Assembly (NCBI GenBank): GCA_028712015.1
Contig: JAQTRB010000138.1
Span: 1 to 5,234, forward strand
Length of the DNA stretch: 5,234 nucleotides
Reading direction: 5' to 3'
Source of the DNA: Syntrophales bacterium
GTDB taxonomy: Bacteria > Desulfobacterota > Syntrophia > Syntrophales > UBA5619
This document shows positions 1-5,234 of this stretch, piece after piece. Under the pieces are notes generated by a model that was not told the DNA's origin, ran no database searches, and was given only the letters and a program-made list of their open reading frames with translations. Positions within the stretch are counted from its first letter, which is position 1, and the number at the start of each line of letters is the position of its first letter. The position numbers were made by a program, and so were the translations under genes.

Positions 1-1191
1 TTCTACTACCAGGGAACGGATTTCATCGACCGCGTGGAGACGCTGCTCAAGGAGGAGATGAGCCGTTATCTCGGCTGCCGGGAGGTCGAGGTTCGGGTGA
101 TGAGCGGACAGATGGCCAACGCCGTGGTCTTCAGCGGCCTGGTGGATTACCTGAACCGGGGTGATCGGAAGACGGAACCCCGGCGGATCCGCTCCGTTCT
201 GAACAACCACATCATCCGCGGAGGGCATCTCAGCGCGCAGCCGATGGGCGCCCTCTACAATTTCGTCGGGCATGACCGGCGGCTGGAGAAGCCCGCCGTG
301 GTCAACTTCCCGGTATTGCCGGAAAATCCGTATAAAATCGACATCGCCGGAACCTGCCGGATCATCGACGAAGCGCGCCCGGAGCTGATCATCTTCGGCA
401 AGAGCATGGTCCTCCACCGCGAGCCCGTCCGCGAAATCCGGGATTTCCTCCGGGAGCAAAAGATCGAGACCGTCGTGTTGTACGACATGGCCCACGTTCT
501 GGGACTGCTGGGGCCCTACTTTCAGGAACCGTTCGCCGAAGGGGCGGACCTGGTCACCGGCTCGACGCACAAGACCTTTTTCGGCACCCAGCGGGGAATC
601 GTGGCCGGAAACTGGCGGGAAGAGGAAAAACAGTACGCGCTCTGGGAGTCGGTCGAGAACCGGACCTTTCCGGGAAGCGTCAGCAACCACCATCTGGGGA
701 CCCTGCTGGGATTGCTGATGGCCGCCTACGAGATGAACTGTTTCCGGGACGCCTATCAACAGGCGGTGATCCGGAATGCCAAGGCCTTCGCCCGCGCGCT
801 GCGGGACGCGGGTTTGCAGGTGGCGGGCGATCCCGAGATCTCCTTTACGGAGACCCATCAGGTGATCGTGAAGGTGGAATATGCCCGGGCGGTGGAGGCG
901 GCCCGCCGGCTCGAGGAGAACAACATCATCTGCAACTACCAGGCGGCGCCCGATGAAGAGGGATTTACCGCGGCCGGCGCTCTGCGGCTGGGCGTTCAGG
1001 AGATGACCCGGTTCGGCATGGGGCCGGAGGATTTCCGGACGTTGGCCCAGTATATCCATGACGTTGTCGCGGGCGGCCGGTCGATCCGAAAAGAAATAAC
1101 GGCCTTCCGGAAACGCTTCCTGACGCTGCGCTACTGCTTCGCGGAAGAGATGTTCGCCGATCTGATGGAAAAGCTGCACCGGCTGATATAG
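1..1191 (+). CDS. Serine hydroxymethyltransferase-like PLP enzyme (5'-partial)
   Basis: Likely glycine/serine hydroxymethyltransferase (cytosolic, PLP-dependent, fold type I), exchanging serine and tetrahydrofolate for glycine and methylene-tetrahydrofolate. The frame is open from base 1, so the start lies upstream; 396 residues are visible. By alignment from memory with E. coli GlyA, the first visible residues (FYYQGTDFID) match its RYYGGCEYVD, so about 60 or more N-terminal residues are missing. Visible hallmarks, numbered from base 1: Tyr3, SGQMAN at 35-40, GGHLS at 74-78, YDMAH with Asp162 and His165, STHK with the predicted Schiff-base Lys191, and Arg329 in RLGVQEMTR as the likely carboxylate-binding arginine. 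The C-terminal length resembles GlyA. Several motifs differ from the usual ones: SGQ for SGS, TGSTHKTFFGTQRG for TTTTHKTL-GPRGG. The protein is therefore a divergent member, and a related aldolase or transaldolase specificity is possible, so no glyA symbol is given. Context beside glycine cleavage genes supports SHMT. A GTG at 34 is internal, not the start. Confidence 0.85.
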   Translation, partial: FYYQGTDFIDRVETLLKEEMSRYLGCREVEVRVMSGQMANAVVFSGLVDYLNRGDRKTEPRRIRSVLNNHIIRGGHLSAQPMGALYNFVGHDRRLEKPAVVNFPVLPENPYKIDIAGTCRIIDEARPELIIFGKSMVLHREPVREIRDFLREQKIETVVLYDMAHVLGLLGPYFQEPFAEGADLVTGSTHKTFFGTQRGIVAGNWREEEKQYALWESVENRTFPGSVSNHHLGTLLGLLMAAYEMNCFRDAYQQAVIRNAKAFARALRDAGLQVAGDPEISFTETHQVIVKVEYARAVEAARRLEENNIICNYQAAPDEEGFTAAGALRLGVQEMTRFGMGPEDFRTLAQYIHDVVAGGRSIRKEITAFRKRFLTLRYCFAEEMFADLMEKLHRLI

Positions 1192-1198
1192 GGAACTT

Positions 1199-1310
1199 CT
1201 GGAAATCGTGCTCCCTCCGCGCGCTGGACATTTTTCGACACTTCATACCCACGTTTCGTCAGGGTTCCCCGAAAAATCTCCAATGCGCGTTCCCGGGACA
1301 TGATTTCCAG
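1199..1310. repeat. Long imperfect nested inverted repeat in the glyA-like/gcvH gap
   Basis: This takes up most of the 155-bp gap. Arms seen by hand: 1199-1210 (CTGGAAATCGTG) pairs with 1299-1310 (CATGATTTCCAG), 12 of 12 counting one G-U wobble. Next, 1212-1215 (TCCC) pairs with 1295-1298 (GGGA). Then 1219-1237 pairs with 1270-1288 in 17 of 19 positions, counting one wobble; this arm includes a perfect 8-bp block, ATTTTTCG (1230-1237) with CGAAAAAT (1270-1277). A short ACCC (1247-1250)/GGGT (1262-1265) pair lies near the tip. GC is about 54%, below the flanking genes. No T-run follows, so it is not a classical intrinsic terminator. It could be a palindromic mobile remnant (REP/MITE-like), an mRNA processing or stability hairpin, or a regulatory leader. 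I found no obvious flanking target-site duplication. Confidence 0.6.
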
Positions 1311-1335
1311 GTTGCGTAAAAAAGCTCACAATAAT

Positions 1336-1341
1336 GAGGAG
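1336..1341 (+). promoter_or_regulatory. Ribosome binding site of gcvH
   Basis: GAGGAG lies 5 bases before the ATG at 1347 and is a strong Shine-Dalgarno match. It supports this start for gcvH. The upstream ATG at 1334 is in another frame. Confidence 0.75.
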
Positions 1342-1346
1342 ATGCC

Positions 1347-1751
1347 ATGAAAAAGATCGAGGAAATCCATTTGCCGGAGGAACTCCGCTACAGCGCCGAC
1401 CACGAATGGGTCAGGCTGGAAGGAGAGCTGGCGCGCGTCGGGCTGACCGACTACGCGCAGGATCAGCTTGGCGATGTCGTCTATGTCGAACTGCCGTCCG
1501 TCGGGGCCCATATCGCGCAGGGGGCGGTCTTTGCCACGGTGGAATCGGTGAAATCGGTTTCCGAATGCTATATGCCGGTTTCCGGGGAAGTCACGGCGGT
1601 GAACGGCCCGCTGGCCGACGACCCCGTTCTGCTGAATCAGAATCCCTACGGCGACGGCTGGATGATCCTGGTGAAACCGGATGATCCGGCGGATCATTCG
1701 CGGCTGCTGACGGCGGAGAGCTACCGAAGCCGTCTGAAAGGGGAAGCGTAG
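1347..1751 (+). CDS. gcvH: Glycine cleavage system H protein (lipoyl carrier)
   Basis: Lipoylated shuttle protein of the glycine cleavage system. It accepts the aminomethyl group from the P-protein, presents it to the T-protein, and is reoxidised by the L-protein. The product is 134 residues, normal for the family. The N-terminus carries the family signature RYSADHEWVR (about 14-23), then GLTDYAQDQLGDVVYVELP (about 32-50). The lipoyl-attachment loop is ESVKSVSE, with Lys69 as the predicted lipoylated residue. The biotinyl/lipoyl-type fold continues through PVSGEV and the typical NQNPYGDGWM segment (about 97-106). The ATG at 1347 has a strong Shine-Dalgarno and gives the expected N-terminus. 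It is the first gene of the compact gcvH-gcvPA-gcvPB set and directly abuts gcvPA. All expected key residues are present. Confidence 0.97.
   Translation: MKKIEEIHLPEELRYSADHEWVRLEGELARVGLTDYAQDQLGDVVYVELPSVGAHIAQGAVFATVESVKSVSECYMPVSGEVTAVNGPLADDPVLLNQNPYGDGWMILVKPDDPADHSRLLTAESYRSRLKGEA
1740..1744 (+). promoter_or_regulatory. Ribosome binding site of gcvPA, inside gcvH
   Basis: GGGGA within AAAGGGGAA sits in the last codons of gcvH, 7 bases before the gcvPA ATG at 1752. The gcvH stop TAG (1749-1751) touches the gcvPA start, which favours translational coupling. Confidence 0.6.
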
Positions 1752-3083
1752 ATGCGTTATCTGCCCCACACGGAGGAGGATATCGCCGCGATGCTCGTCG
1801 CGATCGGCGCACGGAGTCTCGACGATCTCTTTGCGTCGATTCCGGCGGATTGTCGTTTCGGGGGGGCGCTGGACCTGCCGGCGGCGTTGAGCGAATCGGC
1901 GCTGGAGCGGCGGATCGGGCAAATGGCCGGACGGATGGCCGTCTCCCCGGAATACGCCCTGTTTCTGGGCGCCGGAAGCTACGACCACTACATCCCCGCG
2001 ACGGTTTCCTCGCTTCTGGGCCGTTCCGAGTTCGTGACCTCCTATACGCCGTACCAGCCGGAGATGCTCCAGGGAACGCTGCAGGGAATCTACGAGTACC
2101 AGACCCTGACGGCCCGCCTGCTGGGGATGGAAGTCGCCACGGCTTCCCACTACGACGGCGCGACGGCGCTGGCCGAGGCGATCCTGATGGCGGTCCGCAT
2201 TACCGGAAAGAAAAAGGCGGTTCTCTCCCGCGCGATTCACCCCCACTATCGTCAGGTCGTCCGGACCTACTTCGCGCCCACCGGGTATGAACTCCTGGAG
2301 CTTCCCGTTCTGGAAACGGGCCTCACCGACTTCTCCCGCCTGGAGGAGATTCCCGATCCGGCCGCCGTTGTGGTGCAGTCGCCGAACTTCTTCGGCTGCA
2401 TCGAAAATCTCCGGGGGGCGGCCGAAAAGGCCCATTCGGTCGGCGCGCTGCTGGTCGCCGGCTTTACGGAGGCGCTGGCCTTCGGGCTGCTGAAGAGTCC
2501 CGGAAGCGAGGGCGCCGACATCGTGGCCGGAGAGGGGCAGAGCCTCGGCATTCCCCGCTCCTTCGGCGGGCCGGCCTTGGGCATGCTCGCGGGACTCAAA
2601 AAACACATGCGGAACCTTCCCGGCCGCCTCGTCGGAAAGACGAAGGACCGGGACGGAAAGCGCGGATTCGTTCTCACGCTGGCGACACGGGAGCAGCACA
2701 TCCGCCGGGAGAAGGCAACGTCGAACATCTGCTCCAACAACAGCCTCAACGCGCTCGCCGCCGCGATGGCCATGGCCTCCCTCGGGGGAACCGGAATCCG
2801 GGAACTGGCCTCCCTCAACCACGACAAGGCGGAATACCTTAAAAATGCGTTGCGGGACGCCGGATGTCCGGTTCGCTTTTCCGGCGCCACGTTCAACGAA
2901 TTCGTCGTCGGCTTCCCCGGCGGCTTTGAGGCCCGGTATCGACGGCTGCTCGACCGAAAAATCGTCGCCGGGTTGCCGCTGGGCGCCTATTACCCGGAGC
3001 TGGCGGATTGCGGCCTCCTGTGCGTCACGGAGACCTGCGGCCGGGAGGAGATGGACCGCCTGGTCCGGGAGGTGGCGACATGA
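1752..3083 (+). CDS. gcvPA: Glycine dehydrogenase (decarboxylating) subunit 1
   Basis: N-terminal half of the split P-protein. With GcvPB it forms the PLP-dependent glycine decarboxylase, which releases CO2 and loads the aminomethyl group onto lipoyl-GcvH. The 443-residue length is typical of the subunit 1 family. Recognisable blocks: MRYLPHTEEDIAAML at the N-terminus, FLGAGSYDHYIPA (71-83), YTPYQPEMLQGTLQG (98-112), SHYDGATALAEA (132-143), VQSPNFFGCIE (208-218), EGQSLGIPRSFGGPALG (261-277) and REQHIRREKATSNICSN (313-329). As usual for this subunit there is no Schiff-base lysine motif; the catalytic lysine is in GcvPB. The start is fixed by the family N-terminus and an RBS at 1740-1744. The gene abuts gcvH upstream and overlaps gcvPB by 4 bases (ATGA), so the two halves are probably made in matched amounts. 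No frameshift or missing block was seen. Confidence 0.96.
   Translation: MRYLPHTEEDIAAMLVAIGARSLDDLFASIPADCRFGGALDLPAALSESALERRIGQMAGRMAVSPEYALFLGAGSYDHYIPATVSSLLGRSEFVTSYTPYQPEMLQGTLQGIYEYQTLTARLLGMEVATASHYDGATALAEAILMAVRITGKKKAVLSRAIHPHYRQVVRTYFAPTGYELLELPVLETGLTDFSRLEEIPDPAAVVVQSPNFFGCIENLRGAAEKAHSVGALLVAGFTEALAFGLLKSPGSEGADIVAGEGQSLGIPRSFGGPALGMLAGLKKHMRNLPGRLVGKTKDRDGKRGFVLTLATREQHIRREKATSNICSNNSLNALAAAMAMASLGGTGIRELASLNHDKAEYLKNALRDAGCPVRFSGATFNEFVVGFPGGFEARYRRLLDRKIVAGLPLGAYYPELADCGLLCVTETCGREEMDRLVREVAT
3067..3072 (+). promoter_or_regulatory. Ribosome binding site of gcvPB, inside gcvPA
   Basis: GGGAGG lies 7 bases before the ATG at 3080. The frame is open further upstream, with a possible alternative start near 3008. 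This site, the ATGA overlap and the family N-terminus all favour 3080. Confidence 0.7.
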
Positions 3084-4537
3084 GCGAAGCACTGGGAACA
3101 ACCGGGCTGATCCTGAACGAACCGCTCCTCTGGGAACGGGGGAAAAAGGGGCGCAGCGGCTTTTCGATACCCGACAGAGACGTTCCGTCCCGTCCGTTGC
3201 CCTTGGAAATGACGGGCGGCGGGCCCGATTTTCCGGATCTGAGCGAAATCGAGGTGGTCCGCCATTACACCCGGCTTTCCACCTGGAATTTCGGGGTGGA
3301 TACCGGATTCTATCCGCTGGGCTCCTGTACGATGAAGTACAACCCCAAGATCAACGAAAAGCTGGCGGGCCTGCGGGGATTCGCCGCGGCCCATCCGCTG
3401 CTGCCGGCGGAGCTTTCCCAGGGTGCGCTGCAACTGATGTTCGAACTGGAGCGGTTTCTGTCCGAAATCACCGGCTTGGACGCATTGACGCTTCAACCGG
3501 CGGCCGGCGCGCAGGGCGAACTGACGGGGATGCTGATCATCCACGCCTACCACCGCCTCCGCGGAAAACAGAAGACCAAGATCCTGATTCCCGACACGGC
3601 GCACGGCACGAATCCGGCCAGCGCCGCCATCTGCGGCTACGCCCCCGTTCCGGTTCCCTCCGGTCCGGACGGCATCATCGCCCCCGAGACCGTGGAGGCG
3701 CTGATGGATTCCGAAACGGCGGGGATCATGATCACCAACCCCAACACACTGGGTCTGTTCGAGGCGAACATCCGCGAGATCGCCCGGATCGTCCACGAAC
3801 GCGGCGGCCTCGTCTACGGCGACGGGGCCAACATGAACGCCGTGATGGGCATCGTGAAGCCGGGGGAGATCGGGGTGGATATTTTGCACCTGAACCTGCA
3901 CAAGACTTTTTCCACGCCCCACGGAGGAGGCGGTCCCGGCGCCGGTCCGGTGGCCGTCCGCAAGGATCTGGCCCGGTTTCTCCCCATTCCCCGCGTCGTC
4001 GAAAAGAACGGGGCCTACGAGCTTCGCGAGGATTTCCCGGAATCCATCGGCCGCGTGCTGGCCTTTCACGGCCATTTCGGGATTCTGCTGCGGGCCTGCG
4101 CCTACATCCTCAGCATGGGGCCGGATGGACTCAGGGATGCGAGTCGGATGGCGGTTCTGAACGCCAACTATATCCGGGAGAAGCTCCGGGACGTTCTTCA
4201 CCTTGCCTTCGACCGCCCCTGCATGCACGAGTGCGTCTTCTCCGACCAAAACCAGCAGCCAACGGGGATCACGACGCTGGAGATGGCCAAGCGCCTCATC
4301 GATTACGGATATCATCCGCCGACAATCTATTTCCCGCTCGTGGTTCACGGCGCGATCATGATCGAGCCCACGGAGACGGAAACGAAGGAGGATCTCGACG
4401 CTTTCATCGCGGCCTTCCGCTCCGTCGCCCGGGAGGCCGCGGATAGTCCCGCGGTCGTCCGGGAGGCGCCGACCCGCTGCAAGGTCAAAAGGCTCGATGA
4501 GACGGCGGCGGCCAGGAACCCCTGCCTTGCCGGGTAA
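3080..4537 (+). CDS. gcvPB: Glycine dehydrogenase (decarboxylating) subunit 2
   Basis: C-terminal, PLP-binding half of the split glycine decarboxylase; it works with GcvPA on glycine and lipoyl-GcvH. From the ATG at 3080 it has 485 residues, the usual length. Blocks seen: EVVRHYTRLS (58-67), GVDTGFYPLGSCTMKYNPK (72-90), TLQPAAGAQGELTG (137-150), DTAHGTNPASA (172-182), TNPNTLGLFE (219-228), DGANMNA (248-254), and the PLP motif LNLHKTFSTPHGGGGPG, with Lys275 as the predicted Schiff-base lysine. The C-terminus (RLDETAAARNP) is a standard family ending. The start overlaps the gcvPA stop (ATGA) and is preceded by GGGAGG. The coding stretch before 3080 in this frame overlaps gcvPA and does not resemble the family, so it was excluded. 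No gcvT or lipoamide dehydrogenase gene follows directly. Confidence 0.97.
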   Translation: MSEALGTTGLILNEPLLWERGKKGRSGFSIPDRDVPSRPLPLEMTGGGPDFPDLSEIEVVRHYTRLSTWNFGVDTGFYPLGSCTMKYNPKINEKLAGLRGFAAAHPLLPAELSQGALQLMFELERFLSEITGLDALTLQPAAGAQGELTGMLIIHAYHRLRGKQKTKILIPDTAHGTNPASAAICGYAPVPVPSGPDGIIAPETVEALMDSETAGIMITNPNTLGLFEANIREIARIVHERGGLVYGDGANMNAVMGIVKPGEIGVDILHLNLHKTFSTPHGGGGPGAGPVAVRKDLARFLPIPRVVEKNGAYELREDFPESIGRVLAFHGHFGILLRACAYILSMGPDGLRDASRMAVLNANYIREKLRDVLHLAFDRPCMHECVFSDQNQQPTGITTLEMAKRLIDYGYHPPTIYFPLVVHGAIMIEPTETETKEDLDAFIAAFRSVAREAADSPAVVREAPTRCKVKRLDETAAARNPCLAG

Positions 4538-4554
4538 GATAGGACATCCATCAC

Positions 4555-4561
4555 AGAAAGG
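4555..4561 (+). promoter_or_regulatory. Weak ribosome binding site of the acyl-CoA synthetase-like gene
   Basis: AGAAAGG ends 8 bases before the ATG at 4570 and is a modest Shine-Dalgarno match. The 32-base gap after gcvPB has no hairpin with a T-run and no convincing promoter, so read-through from gcvPB is plausible. Confidence 0.4.
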
Positions 4562-4569
4562 CGAACATC

Positions 4570-5234
4570 ATGAAGGATCTTCAGAAAGACGAACTCTGCC
4601 GCCGGATGCATCAGGATCTCCTCCCGAACATCGCGGACTATGTCGCGCTGTACGCCAAGGAGCGTCCGAAAGAGACGGCGATCATCGAGCACAACACCGG
4701 CGCAACGGTGACCTGGAAGCAGTTCGACACCTCCGTCTCCGCCTTCGCGGCCAAGCTCCTCTCCATCGGACTGGTCAAGGGGGACATCGTCGCCACGAGC
4801 CTGCCGCTGCTGAAAGAACACGTCTATCTGATCTACGCCTGCTACCGGATCGGTCTGATCATTGCCCCGCTGGATTTGCGCCTGAAGGCCAAGGAGGTCA
4901 TCACCTGCATGGAGAAGATGAAGCCAAAGGCCTATTTCTTTCTGGGCAAGACGCCGGTCGCCGATTTTCGTCCCCTCGTCCGGGAAGTGATGGCCGCCTG
5001 TCCCTCGATCCGGCATTGGGTGCAGTTCCAGAAAGAGGCCGATCTGATCATGGACGGCGCGGTGGGGGTCGCTGAATTCACGAAGGACATCAAGAAGGTT
5101 TACCTGTTGAATCTCATCACGGGCCGGGTGAAAAAGGCGCGCCGCCTCGTCGGCAAGCGCGATGCCTGCCTGATCATCTTCACCACCGGCTCCACCGGCT
5201 CCCCGAAACCGGCGCTTCTGTGCCACGAAAACAT
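4570..5234 (+). CDS. AMP-forming acyl-CoA synthetase / AMP-binding ligase (3'-partial)
   Basis: N-terminal part of an adenylate-forming enzyme (ANL superfamily), which activates a carboxylic acid with ATP, usually before transfer to CoA. The frame runs open from the ATG at 4570 to the window end, giving 221 complete codons, against roughly 500-600 for whole family members. Seen: a start MKDLQKDELCRRM, a family-like early segment ending in TVTWKQFDTSVSAFAAKL (about 47-64), the region SLPLLKEHVYLIYACYRIGLIIAPLD (about 77-102), and the phosphate-binding A3 motif FTTGSTGSPKP (204-214). The motif differs from the common SGTTGxPKG form: GST replaces GTT, and Pro follows the lysine in place of Gly. 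The adenylation core motifs (A5, A8, A10) and catalytic lysine lie beyond the window, so substrate and function cannot be assigned. It follows gcvPB by 32 bases and may be co-transcribed, but no functional link to glycine metabolism is evident. Codon use resembles its neighbours. Confidence 0.85.
   Translation, partial: MKDLQKDELCRRMHQDLLPNIADYVALYAKERPKETAIIEHNTGATVTWKQFDTSVSAFAAKLLSIGLVKGDIVATSLPLLKEHVYLIYACYRIGLIIAPLDLRLKAKEVITCMEKMKPKAYFFLGKTPVADFRPLVREVMAACPSIRHWVQFQKEADLIMDGAVGVAEFTKDIKKVYLLNLITGRVKKARRLVGKRDACLIIFTTGSTGSPKPALLCHEN

Noticed and set aside
1199..1310. Intrinsic transcription terminator after the SHMT-like gene
   Set aside because: The inverted repeat is long and interrupted and is followed by GTTGCGTAAAA rather than a T-run. 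It does not fit a classical + strand terminator.
1235..1335. Sigma-70-type promoter (TCGACA at 1235-1240, or TTGCGT at 1312-1317 with AT-rich CAATAAT near 1328-1334)
   Set aside because: The first has no acceptable -10 at 16-18 bases. The second pair is only about 10 bases apart. Neither is convincing, though a promoter in this gap cannot be excluded.
1192..1346. Glycine riboswitch ahead of gcvH
   Set aside because: Glycine riboswitches often precede gcv operons, so I looked for the characteristic GGAGAG and GGGACC/GAAGGGGCAA-type conserved blocks. I saw none. The gap holds a simple nested inverted repeat instead.
1326..3101. A 591-codon open frame on the - strand opposite gcvH and gcvPA
   Set aside because: It lies wholly antisense to two clearly recognised genes. 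Its composition (rich in Arg, Gly, Gln, His) is typical of a shadow frame in GC-rich DNA, and no family is recognisable.
2990..4348. A 452-codon open frame on the - strand opposite gcvPB
   Set aside because: It mirrors a well-conserved gcvPB and has shadow-frame composition with no recognisable domain.
2845..4446. A 533-codon + strand open frame overlapping gcvPA and gcvPB in another frame
   Set aside because: The product is very rich in Arg, Gly and Pro and overlaps two conserved genes throughout, so it is a GC-driven shadow.
4345..5226. A 293-codon open frame on the - strand over the gcvPB end and the ligase gene
   Set aside because: The + strand frame from 4570 carries the ANL-family segments and the A3 motif, which explains this region. 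The antisense frame has no recognisable motif.

Overview
The window is a GC-rich (roughly 60% or more), densely coding bacterial segment with every gene on the + strand. It is a glycine/serine one-carbon module: a 5'-truncated serine hydroxymethyltransferase-like gene (1-1191), the lipoyl carrier gcvH (1347-1751), the two halves of a split glycine decarboxylase, gcvPA (1752-3083) and gcvPB (3080-4537), and the 5' part of an AMP-forming acyl-CoA synthetase-like gene (4570 to the window end). A split P-protein is common in anaerobes, Gram-positives, archaea and many deltaproteobacterial lineages. With the high GC and the unusual SHMT, an anaerobic (possibly syntrophic or sulfate-reducing, Desulfobacterota-like) bacterium is plausible, but this is inference; nothing in the window fixes the taxon.

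Layout: the SHMT-like gene ends at 1191. It is followed by the only sizeable non-coding gap (1192-1346, 155 bp). Most of that gap (1199-1310) forms one long, imperfect nested inverted repeat with lower GC than the genes. After it come a good ribosome binding site and gcvH. gcvH, gcvPA and gcvPB are packed tightly: gcvPA starts on the base after the gcvH stop codon, and gcvPB starts inside the gcvPA stop codon (ATGA overlap). The three are almost certainly co-transcribed and translationally coupled. A 32-bp gap with no visible terminator leads to the acyl-CoA synthetase-like gene, which may be in the same transcript.

How the genes work together: GcvPA/GcvPB decarboxylate glycine and load the aminomethyl group on the lipoyl arm of GcvH. 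The T-protein (GcvT) would pass the one-carbon unit to tetrahydrofolate, and the L-protein (dihydrolipoyl dehydrogenase) would reoxidise the arm; neither is in the window. SHMT interconverts glycine and serine using the same methylene-tetrahydrofolate. The set can run in either direction: glycine catabolism, or glycine synthesis as in the reductive glycine pathway. The sequence does not show which. The acyl-CoA synthetase-like gene has no obvious link to this chemistry.

This is mainly ordinary metabolic DNA. I see no undescribed multi-gene system. The items most worth a second look are the intergenic inverted repeat and the divergent active-site motifs of the SHMT-like protein.
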